Under the pieces are notes generated by a model. That model was given only the letters and a program-made list of their open reading frames with translations. It was not told the DNA's origin and did not search any database. The position numbers and the translations under genes were made by a program. Shown piece by piece: positions 30,410 to 36,658 of a stretch of DNA of 64,000 bases. Source of the stretch: CAWJMD01 sp963843835 (GTDB lineage: Bacteria > Actinomycetota > Actinomycetes > Actinomycetales > CAWJMD01); assembly GCA_963843835.1 (NCBI GenBank), contig CAWJMD010000008.1, forward strand, positions 868,001 to 932,000. The letters are read 5' to 3'. Within the stretch, counting starts at the first letter, position 1, and every line of letters begins with the position of its first letter.

Positions 30410-30517
30410 GTGCGACGGGTGAACGGGATCGAGACCGAGTACGGCGTTCGGCCGCCGGTGACCCGGCCGCCGACCCGCGGCTGCCGCGGGGAGGTCGTCA
30501 ACGCCTGCGCAGCCCCG
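30410..30517 (+). pseudogene. N-terminal fragment of a Dop/PafA-type gene (Pup-proteasome pathway)
   Basis: From GTG 30410 the translation is RRVNGIETEYGV, which matches the N-terminus of Pup ligase/depupylase enzymes (RRVMGIETEYGI in actinobacteria, with the ATP-site Glu of ETEYG). Weaker similarity follows (EVVNACAAP against the SSQVVNAYAA region of Dop). Nothing after about residue 36 matches. It is therefore a short decayed or recombined piece and not a working gene; the functional dop and pafA genes would be elsewhere. Confidence 0.55.
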
Positions 30518-30543
30518 TTGGGGGCCCGGGGCGGGCCAGCCCC

Positions 30544-30813
30544 CTACAGGCCGGGCTGCAGGCGCTTGGCCAGGTCGGCGAAGTCGTCGGCGTGCTTGCG
30601 CAGGAAGTGCAGCTGGTGGGTGACGCCGGCGCGCGTGGTGACGCGCAGGTTCCCGTTGGTCAGCAGCCCGGCCTTCTTCAGATCGACGCCAGCGATGTCG
30701 GCGCGGTCCAGCACCAGGTCGCCCTCGTGCCCGTGCCCGACGAGCGCGAAGTGGCTGGCCTTGTTCGTCCCCCGGGCCGTCAGCGTGGTGCCGTCGAAGT
30801 CGACCTCGCACAT
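30544..30813 (-). CDS. Small PH-like / DUF4429-type domain protein
   Basis: An 89-residue protein from ATG 30813 (frame open to 30843). The sequence CEVDFDGTTLTARGTNKASHF...DLVLDRADIAGVDLKKAG...GNLRVTTRAGVTHQLHFLRKHADDFADLAKRL alternates short beta strands and ends in an amphipathic helix, the pattern of bacterial PH-like domains used in DUF4429/SHOCT proteins. The remainder of such a protein is missing. It could be a stand-alone domain or a truncated gene. Function unknown. Confidence 0.55.
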   Translation of the reverse strand: MCEVDFDGTTLTARGTNKASHFALVGHGHEGDLVLDRADIAGVDLKKAGLLTNGNLRVTTRAGVTHQLHFLRKHADDFADLAKRLQPGL

Positions 30814-30889
30814 GTCCCCGTGATCATGAGGGGCACGCCACAAGGACTGACCGGCGCGCGGACCCGGCGCGCGACATCGCGCGGGCGAA

Positions 30890-31228
30890 TCAGCCGCGCG
30901 GGGACCGGCCCCGTGGCGTAGACCCCTGAGGCAGGTCAGCGTTCGCTGAGTTCGGCAGCGGGCTGTGAGGAAGGTTGCACGAATGCACTACCGACGTCCG
31001 TTGGCCCGGCCGGGTAGCGGCACCTAGGCCGTCGTACGGCCGAACGTGCGCGAGGGGGACGCTGTGCTCTCCGCTACGCGGCCACTCGGCAAAGACCCAG
31101 CCGTCTTCGACTCGGGTCACGACCCCGACCTCGCCCGTAGCGATGATGAGGTCGAAGACCGGTGGTGCCGTGTACTCCACACGGACACCCGGTTGTAGGT
31201 CATGGAATGCATCTGCCTGACGCGCCAC
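30890..31228 (-). CDS. Hypothetical protein with an SH3/KOW-like N-terminal half
   Basis: The part LQPGVRVEYTAPPVFDLIIATGEVGVVTRVEDGWVFAEWPRSGEHSVPLAHVRPYD (shown only to describe its strand pattern: about residues 11-66) reads like a small beta barrel with alternating G-V-V and W-x-F-A-x-W strands. The rest to the stop is low in recognisable pattern and may be read-through. GTG 31228 starts the frame; no clear ribosome site. It follows another hypothetical gene on the same strand by 30 bp. Confidence 0.4.
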   Translation of the reverse strand: MARQADAFHDLQPGVRVEYTAPPVFDLIIATGEVGVVTRVEDGWVFAEWPRSGEHSVPLAHVRPYDGLGAATRPGQRTSVVHSCNLPHSPLPNSANADLPQGSTPRGRSPRG

Positions 31229-31258
31229 ACGATCCGCGCCTCGTCGCCGAGTGGCACT

Positions 31259-31588
31259 TCACCTCAACAGGTCGGCACCTTCGACGCCGGTTGGGTCCGC
31301 CCGAGAACACCTCATGAAGGCCGACGACCGGGTGCCCGCGCGCAAGGGCGACCATGGCCCACGCGGGTGGCGCGACCCCTCCGTCAGGGTCCCCGCCCTC
31401 ATCAAGGACGCAAGCAACGCGAAGACGGCCTCGTACGCCGCAGCGGACATCGCGGTCGCGACGTCCTCAGGCGAGGCCCCCGCATCCACCGCACGACGCG
31501 CAGCAGGCAGGTTGCTGAGGTTCGCTGTTCTCCACCGAACGCCTCGCCAAGCAAGCCGCAGCAACTCGTCGCGTGTTGCGTCAGTCAT
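31259..31588 (-). CDS. Hypothetical protein
   Basis: A 109-residue frame from ATG 31588. Residues 1-66 (TRDELLRLAWRGVRWRT, RRAVDAGASPEDVATAMSAAAYEAVFALLASLM) look like a helical, charged bacterial protein, but the last 40 residues do not. The strand is shared with the gene that follows it. The ribosome site is poor. I recognise no family. Confidence 0.35.
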   Translation of the reverse strand: MTDATRDELLRLAWRGVRWRTANLSNLPAARRAVDAGASPEDVATAMSAAAYEAVFALLASLMRAGTLTEGSRHPRGPWSPLRAGTRSSAFMRCSRADPTGVEGADLLR

Positions 31589-31601
31589 CGGAGGAGACTA
31601 C

Positions 31602-31805
31602 TCAGCGTTCGCCGAGCAGGACCCGGACCTGGTCCTGGCCGCCGGAGCTGCGGGCAACGGTCAGGGTGACCTGTTCGCCGGGGAGGCGGCCCAGCAGTGC
31701 GTCGACCACGCCGGCCGTCCCATGCACCGGCCGCCCGTCCAGCGCCCTCACAATGTCACCAGCCGCGACGCCTGCGCGAGCCGCGCCCTCGGTACGCATC
31801 CCGGC
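31602..31805 (-). pseudogene. PDZ-domain remnant (HtrA/DegP-like C-terminus)
   Basis: The last 68 codons of a minus-strand frame read GMRTEGAARAGVAAGDIV, RALDGRPVHGTAGVVDALLGRLPGEQVTLTV and GQDQVRVLLGER, a PDZ domain with the usual 'G-L/V-x-x-G-D-x-I/V-x-x-x-D/N-G' core. No protease domain or start is found upstream; instead the sequence runs into the repeat at 31868. It appears to be the end of a secreted serine-protease-type gene, cut off by a rearrangement. Confidence 0.55.
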
Positions 31806-31901
31806 GGATCGCCTATCTCGGACTGCGCAGGACCGGCGCGATAGCGAGCCCGGCGTCGCCGATCTCTTAGCGCCTGCCCCGCCGGGGCACCCGGGCCGAG
31901 G

Positions 31902-31937
31902 TATAGCGATTGATGAAGCGGCATAGCGAAACGCTAT
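31902..31937. promoter_or_regulatory. TAGCG-type operator/promoter region (left copy)
   Basis: TATAGCG at 31902-31908 and the palindrome ATAGCGAAACGCTAT at 31923-31937. The same TAGCGAAA block occurs at 38151 and 39404, each time upstream of minus-strand reading. I infer a repressor or HTH-regulator binding site. Confidence 0.5.
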
Positions 31938-32135
31938 ACACGACGTCGGCCGTCGCGCGTTTCCCGCCCGTCCCACGAGAGAGCCGCCGACTCGCGGACG
32001 TAAGTAGCGACCCCCGGTCGCCGACCATGCGTGGCCGAAGTGCAGGACGAGTCCGCTGTGAGCCGAGGCTGAGCCCCCCGCACCAGCTGCTTCGAAGCAC
32101 GCCCCGTCACAGCCGCCCCCGGACCCCGGACGCCC

Positions 32136-32170
32136 AAGAGCCCCGGCCTCGTTGTGAGGCCGGGGCTCTT
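32136..32170. terminator. Rho-independent-type hairpin, left repeat copy
   Basis: Arms AAGAGCCCCGGCCTC and GAGGCCGGGGCTCTT with a 5-base loop; the counterpart in the right repeat copy lies at 39534-39568. Confidence 0.75.
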
Positions 32171-32256
32171 GCCGCTCAACATCCGGTCAATGTCCCCCTG
32201 ACCGAATCCGGGACATCGCTGACCCCTCCAGCAGGGACAGTGACTGACCGTTCACA

Positions 32257-32261
32257 TCAGC
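32257..32261. repeat. Left copy of the 5-bp flank TCAGC (putative target duplication)
   Basis: TCAGC lies directly outside the left inverted repeat and again at 39676-39680 directly outside the right one, where it forms the nrdJ stop codon region. Five bases could be a transposon target duplication or the crossover of abutted ends. Confidence 0.6.
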
Positions 32262-32306
32262 TGTGAACGGTCATCCAATGTCCGTCCAACGGTCACAGTA
32301 TGTCCC
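32262..32306. repeat. Left terminal inverted repeat
   Basis: Starts TGTGAACGGTCATCCAATGT and includes a second CGGTCA..TATGTCCC unit at 32290-32306. It matches the reverse complement of the right end for 12 bases exactly, then 8 of the next 10. Confidence 0.75.
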
Positions 32307-32467
32307 GCGGCGGTCGGCTCCGGTCGCTGGGAAGCCACGCGCGGTAGGCGATGTTCTGGCCCGCTCGACGAGCCGCGACCGAACCCTTCCGCGGCCTAAC
32401 TGTGCCAGCCTGCCTCAGCAGGTGGCGTTCTCCCCAACCGGCCGCTGGTCGGGTGCGTCGGATGGCT

Positions 32468-32937
32468 TCACGGCCGGGCTCGGGCCGGTTCGCCCACCGG
32501 CTCCGGTGCGGGCTGGCCGGTCGGGTCGAGGTTGGCCACCCGTGAAGGCGTGAGCTTGCCGCCGCGGATGTCGCGCCAGATGGCGGCCAGGGCGTCGTCC
32601 AGGGAATAGCCGGCCAGCTCACCGGGAAGCCAGGGACCGTGGTCGTTCAGACCCGCTGGGCGAAGCCGTTGGCGGGGTTCCGCAGGATCATCGTCAGGCC
32701 GGCGAGCTGGTCGCGCACCCCGGGGGCGTGGTGCCGGTCACGGTCGTGATCTCCTGGACGCTGGCGTACCCGGCGTCCTCGGCGCCGCACAGGTCCAGCA
32801 TGGTCAAGGCCGCGGCGTTGCCGCGCTCGGCCACGCGGCGCAGGCGCCCTGGTCCCATGCCGGGCCCGGTCCGGATCGCCGGCCTTCGCGGGTGAGTCGA
32901 TCAGCCGTCCGATGGCGAACTCCTCCACCTCCGGCAC
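32468..32937 (-). pseudogene. Hypothetical protein, frame-disrupted
   Basis: Not recognised. In-frame pieces from GTG 32937 onwards are PEVEEFAIGRLIDSPAKAG, then RRVAERGNAAALTMLDLCGA and GYASVQEITTVTGTTPPGV, then DQLAGLTMILRNPANGFAQRV, then LNDHGPWLPGELAGYSLDDA and IWRDIRGGKLTPSRVAN, ending in a stop at 32468. Joined, they make one continuous protein of about 155 residues, and each junction needs only one inserted or deleted base (for example a lost C after AACGGCTTCGCCCAGCGGGT). The middle part could be a winged-helix (VQEITTVTGTTPPGVRDQLAGL), which is an inference. It is the first gene inside the left end of the element. Confidence 0.45.
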
Positions 32938-33087
32938 CGGTAACCGGCCGAACGCCCCTCAGCGGATTCCGTGGGCACTAGAGGGCTGAATGGGTGAAAT
33001 GCTCATCCGACGATTGTTCGGGGGATTTCAGCGCTTTAGGTTCAGCGCCACGGCGTCCGAGGGACGCTGATCCGGGGGGCTGCAGTG

Positions 33088-34962
33088 ATGATTCACGCTG
33101 GGCGACGACGCGTTCTCACTGCCGGGGTCCTGATAGCGGCCGCCCAGGCACTGCTCGGACCAGCGGTCGCCACGCCAGGACCCGCACCTGCGCGCGCACA
33201 CGCTGAGATCAGCTCGACCGGGAGCTCAGCCGACGACCGGAGCCAGGCTCAACGCATGGCGCAGGAATCAGGTGCGCCGGTCGTGATCGACTCGGAAACC
33301 ACAGAAACGCAACTCATCTCAGCCAATCCCGATGGCACGACAACGGCCGAACTCAGCGCTACTCCGGTGCGGGTTGAACACGGAGACGGCTGGGTCCCGG
33401 TGGACACCTCACTCGTCATCGAGGCTGACGGACGCATCGCTCCGGACGCTGCCGCCCTGGACGTGTCGTTCTCCGGCGGTGGCGCAGACGCGCTGGTCGT
33501 TGTGCGCGAGGGCGGAACGTCGCTGACGTGGCGGTGGCCAGGTGACCTGCCGGCGCCAATCGTGACGGGCGACACCGCGGTGTACCCGGAGGTGCTGCCG
33601 GGGGTCGACCTGCAGCTGCGAGCTGGTGTCGAGTCGTTCTCGGAGGTCCTCGTCGTTCGCGATCGTGAGGCGGCAGGCGACCCGCGTCTAGCCCAACTGA
33701 CCTTGCAGTCGGAAGTCGAAGGTGGGGAGCTGTCGCGCCGCGCCGGCGGCCTGGTGGTCACGGACATGGCGGGCGAGGTGGTGCTGAACAGCAATCCGGC
33801 GCTGATGTGGGACGCCAGCGGCGCACAGGACCCTGGGCTGCATCGCCTGCTCGAGGACTCCGTGGCCATCGGCGACGCTGGCTTCAGTGCCGACGGCCCG
33901 GTCGAGGGTGACGTCGTGAAGGCTCTGGACGTCGCGCTCGTCAATGGCCACCTGGAGATCGCTGTAGATCAGTCGATGCTGTCAGATCCCGAGACGACGT
34001 TCCCGGTCGTCATCGACCCTGAGCTGTCCGCGGTCCGGCACTCGTGGGCAATGGTGAACAAGTCGTTCTCAACGCAGGAGTACTACAACTGGAGCGACGC
34101 CAGCGAAGGTGTTGGCTACGTCACCGGCGCCAGCTACGGCACGCACACGAAGCGGCTCTTCTGGGACTTCGACACGTCCCCCTTTCGGGGCAAGAACATT
34201 CTCGGGGCCACCTTCTCGGCAAAGCAGACACACGCCTATGACTGCACGGCGAACGCAGTTCAGCTCTGGCGAACCGGGACGGCAACGGCAGCCACGAACT
34301 GGAGCAACCCGCCGACCTGGATCGATCTTCAGTCCACTCACACCGTCAAGCTGGGGCGCACCGGCTGCTCACCAGCTGGCGGCCAACTCGACTTCCCTGC
34401 CACATCTGCCATGCAGTGGGCCGCCAGTAACAACCAGAACCATCTTTCTCTCGGCCTGCGTGCAGCCTCCGAGACCTCGAGCTCAAGTTGGCGCCGCTTC
34501 GAGAGCACCGTCACTCTGGCGGTGGACTTCAACACCCCCCCGGTCGCCCTCTCCGCCGTTGATCTGGGTTTGAGCGGAACCCCGAAGATCCCGTGCGTGA
34601 CAGGTTCCGGTCGTCCCTGGGTGAACAGCAGGTCAATGACGCTGCAGGCGATAGGCCGTGACGCCGACAAGCCGTACGGGCAGACTCTGCAGGCCCACTT
34701 CGAGTACTGGTACGAGGGCGGATTCCGCGAGTTGGAGAGTGGTCGCCTCCGCTACTACGGCAACCTCACGCCTGCGGCAAAGCAAGGCGAGATGGCTGGC
34801 CGGCGGCTGGTCAGAGAGTGGGATCCCGGAACCGGCGCCACCAGAACGTGGCACGAGACGCTCGACCGTTCCGGGGGCATTCGGATCGTCAGACCTGAAA
34901 CTGGAGGGCCCAAGACCCACTACTCCTTCGACGAGTTCGGCAACTTCGGAGGTGCGTGGTGA
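33088..34962 (+). CDS. Secreted DNRLRE-domain protein with a polymorphic-toxin-like C-terminus
   Basis: A 624-residue secreted protein (start ATG 33088; GTG 33085 is an alternative). It has a signal peptide (LTAGVLIAAAQALLGPAVA), an acidic N-terminal beta-rich region (residues about 60-310), and a DNRLRE domain (about 320-490, with YNWSDASEGVGYVTGAS, TKRLFWDFDTS and SSSWRRFEST) of the kind that precedes RHS repeats in actinobacterial secreted proteins. No RHS repeats follow. Instead, after about residue 550 the protein ends in a module RLRYYGNLTPAAKQGEMAGR, REWDPGTGATRTWHETLD and THYSFDEFGNFGGAW, the type of exchangeable C-terminal domain found at RHS toxin ends. The stop overlaps the next gene by 4 bp, as expected for a toxin-immunity pair. 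Toxic activity is inferred. Confidence 0.72.
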   Translation: MIHAGRRRVLTAGVLIAAAQALLGPAVATPGPAPARAHAEISSTGSSADDRSQAQRMAQESGAPVVIDSETTETQLISANPDGTTTAELSATPVRVEHGDGWVPVDTSLVIEADGRIAPDAAALDVSFSGGGADALVVVREGGTSLTWRWPGDLPAPIVTGDTAVYPEVLPGVDLQLRAGVESFSEVLVVRDREAAGDPRLAQLTLQSEVEGGELSRRAGGLVVTDMAGEVVLNSNPALMWDASGAQDPGLHRLLEDSVAIGDAGFSADGPVEGDVVKALDVALVNGHLEIAVDQSMLSDPETTFPVVIDPELSAVRHSWAMVNKSFSTQEYYNWSDASEGVGYVTGASYGTHTKRLFWDFDTSPFRGKNILGATFSAKQTHAYDCTANAVQLWRTGTATAATNWSNPPTWIDLQSTHTVKLGRTGCSPAGGQLDFPATSAMQWAASNNQNHLSLGLRAASETSSSSWRRFESTVTLAVDFNTPPVALSAVDLGLSGTPKIPCVTGSGRPWVNSRSMTLQAIGRDADKPYGQTLQAHFEYWYEGGFRELESGRLRYYGNLTPAAKQGEMAGRRLVREWDPGTGATRTWHETLDRSGGIRIVRPETGGPKTHYSFDEFGNFGGAW

Positions 34963-35225
34963 CCACGCCGCCGAGTCCCGACCGTGCCGCTGTTCGCGAG
35001 CGACTTCTCGACCTGCTCGCCGGTCGCGAGTCGAGGGAGGAAGCCGCCGCTTGGGCTAGCACCTGGGTGACTCAGGACGATCCTGAAGTGAAGGACCCCA
35101 TTGTTTGGAATGCCCTCCGCGAACTGTCCGGGGCAGACCTCATGATCAGCCCTGTTGACTATCTGCACGGCGAGGACGACTTCCACCAGTGGCTCGATCG
35201 GCTCGAAGCAGACGAGGACCAATGA
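34959..35225 (+). CDS. Putative immunity protein for the upstream DNRLRE protein
   Basis: An 88-residue acidic protein starting at GTG 34959, which overlaps the upstream stop (GTGA) and has GGAGGT five to ten bases ahead. The sequence has a helix AAVRERLLDLLAGRESREEA, then AAWASTWVTQDDPEVKDPIV, WNALRELSGADLMIS and DYLHGEDDFHQWLDRLEAD. The size, charge and 4-bp overlap on both sides are typical of immunity genes in polymorphic toxin loci, and the W-x-x-x-W...DP-x-V-x-D-P motif recurs in small proteins beside RHS genes as I recall. The specific target is unproven. Its stop in turn overlaps the TNT toxin start. Confidence 0.65.
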   Translation: MTTPPSPDRAAVRERLLDLLAGRESREEAAAWASTWVTQDDPEVKDPIVWNALRELSGADLMISPVDYLHGEDDFHQWLDRLEADEDQ

Positions 35226-35947
35226 GAGCCGTCGTCGGTGCTCTCGTTGCGCTTCTGGTCGCCCTCATCGGACTAGGGTCTGTGACCGCTGCTGAGGCAA
35301 CTCAGGCGCCAGCGCTCGTGCCCTACGCCTACGACGCATCTCGGTACGGTGCGCCGCCGATGGGTGGGATCACCGAGCGTGGTCCGCCCGCGGCGTACGA
35401 CCACGCCATCTACGACGCCGTCGCCAACTGGTCGCACGGCGCTGAGGTGCGCTCTGATGGACCAGCACCCGCCGCCGCCACCGACTACGAACACCCGGGC
35501 ACGCTCGCGGAGGTCGTGTGGTCTACGGGTACGACCGACCGGGAAGCCCAGACCAACTCCGGGTCCTCATTCGCCTTCGAGCGCAACCGTGTTGCCGCAA
35601 GCACCGCGAGGACCGCGGGTCAGAAGCTGACGACCTACTACCCGCCGAACCGGGGTTTCCTCGGCGGCTCCTCAAGGCAGACCCTCGAAGCTGGTACTCG
35701 GATCGACCGATACGGACGAGAAGGGGGGACGTTCGTCTCGCCGGCCGGAACACCGCTCGAGATGCGGTCGTTGCCGCCCGGTGCGGGGGCGCGACCCCCC
35801 AACGTCTATGAGGTCGTCGAGCCGTTCCCGGTCGACGCTGGCACCGTTGCTCCCTGGCACGGCCAGCTGGGTTTCGGGACGCAGTACGAGCTTCCCGGAT
35901 CTGTGGCTGATCTGATCGGGCAGGGCTTCCTCAAGGCGGTGAACTAG
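35222..35947 (+). CDS. Secreted TNT-domain toxin (predicted NAD+ glycohydrolase)
   Basis: A 241-residue protein with a signal peptide or anchor (residues 2-24) and a middle region of unknown fold. A C-terminal TNT domain (about 139-239) is like the necrotising toxin of Mycobacterium tuberculosis CpnT, which hydrolyses NAD+ and NADP+. The domain pattern is YYPPNRGFLGGS, GTRIDRYGREGGTFVSPAGT, VYEVVEPFPVDAGTVAPWHGQ, GFGTQYELPG and LIGQGFLKAV. Gln221 of GTQYELP sits where the essential Gln of TNT is expected. The start ATG 35222 overlaps the upstream stop (ATGA), and the next gene starts directly after its stop. Unlike CpnT it has no channel domain and no RHS scaffold. It should act outside the cell or on neighbours. 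Confidence 0.82.
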   Translation: MRAVVGALVALLVALIGLGSVTAAEATQAPALVPYAYDASRYGAPPMGGITERGPPAAYDHAIYDAVANWSHGAEVRSDGPAPAAATDYEHPGTLAEVVWSTGTTDREAQTNSGSSFAFERNRVAASTARTAGQKLTTYYPPNRGFLGGSSRQTLEAGTRIDRYGREGGTFVSPAGTPLEMRSLPPGAGARPPNVYEVVEPFPVDAGTVAPWHGQLGFGTQYELPGSVADLIGQGFLKAVN

Positions 35948-36187
35948 ATGGATCGCCGGACTCTGCGTGACCTGCTGGACAAGGAAGGTATCGACCGACT
36001 CGCCTACGATCTCGACGGCCGAGCAGAGGACGACACGTACGTACTGGAGCCGTCGGAAGGCGGCTGGGCGGTCTTCTTCTCAGAACGCGGGCTCCGGACG
36101 ACGGAGACTCGCTTCGACACCGAGGACGAGGCATGTGGGCATCTCTTCGCGCTGCTCCTCCGCGACCGGACGACACGCAGGCGATGA
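35948..36187 (+). CDS. Putative immunity protein of the TNT toxin
   Basis: A 79-residue protein starting at the base after the toxin stop (TAG-ATG). It reads DRRTLRDLLDKEGIDRLAYDLDGRAEDDTYVLEPSEGGWAVFFSERGLRTTE (given in pieces here: ERGLRTTETRF and EDEACGHLFALLL). This alpha-beta arrangement with GWAVFFSERGLR and a C-terminal DEA-C/A-x-x-L-L helix matches the small proteins that commonly follow TNT-domain genes in actinobacteria. Cytoplasmic binding and neutralisation of the NADase is inferred from that association. It is acidic except for the basic tail. Ribosome site: AAGGCGGTG before 35948. Confidence 0.7.
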   Translation: MDRRTLRDLLDKEGIDRLAYDLDGRAEDDTYVLEPSEGGWAVFFSERGLRTTETRFDTEDEACGHLFALLLRDRTTRRR

Positions 36188-36188
36188 C

Positions 36189-36482
36189 ATGACGAGTGGC
36201 GAGCCGTCGCCGGGAACCGCAGCAGGGCCTCTTGCGATCAGGCGCTGTTTCGGCCGTCTGCTCGTCGTTCTGACCGCCACACTCGCGGTGGTCGCTGGGG
36301 TGCTCGGCTCTGCTCCAGCGCCGGTGGCGGTGGCGGTGGCCCACTACGACACGGTCGCCCACAGCTACGAAACCTCGGCGCTGTTGTCGACACCGAGCGC
36401 CGCGACGGCGCGCCCGCGGGCTTCGCCGGAGGGCCCCAGAGCCGTGTCCGGGAAACCGGGTCAGGCTCCCCGGCAGGTCTGA
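36189..36482 (+). CDS. Small secreted or membrane-anchored protein at the end of the toxin operon
   Basis: A 97-residue protein starting one base after the immunity stop region (ATG 36189, AGGCG ahead). A basic N-terminus (AIRRCFGRLLVVLTATLAVVAGVLGSA) forms a signal peptide or anchor, then VAHYDTVAHSYETSALLSTP and a Pro/Ala/Arg-rich tail. It resembles the beginning of larger secreted toxin proteins whose body is missing, so it may be the leftover N-terminus of another toxin gene. No domain is recognised. Confidence 0.5.
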   Translation: MTSGEPSPGTAAGPLAIRRCFGRLLVVLTATLAVVAGVLGSAPAPVAVAVAHYDTVAHSYETSALLSTPSAATARPRASPEGPRAVSGKPGQAPRQV

Positions 36483-36658
36483 GCTGCGGGTCGCCGGCCT
36501 CGCGTTAAATGCCGTAGCCAGGTGAGCCGTGGTGGCCGTGCCTGCGTGGGTCGTGGGTCCCGACCGGGCTGAGCCCTTGGTCTCGGCCGGGCTGCTGGCG
36601 AAGTGCCGGGTTCCGAGGGGTTAGGGGTTAGTGAGCAGTTGCTGTAGAGCGGTGACCG
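36483..36658. other. Short gap with no gene
   Basis: The 176 bp between the toxin operon and the convergent nuclease-like gene contain GC-rich inverted segments that could serve as a bidirectional terminator; none is clear enough to list separately. Confidence 0.35.

Larger units (their letters stand above)
31868..32256. repeat. Diverged copy of the element's right end (outside its left boundary)
   Basis: This 389-bp stretch aligns, with substitutions and gaps, to 39350-39675. Shared blocks are AGCGCCTGCCCC, the TAGCGAAAC operator-like motif, the hairpin with GAGCCCCGGCCTC arms, and the terminal ACTGACCGTTCACA. It ends exactly at the TCAGC that precedes the left inverted repeat of the element. 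It is probably the end of a second, related element or a relic of one. Confidence 0.75.
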
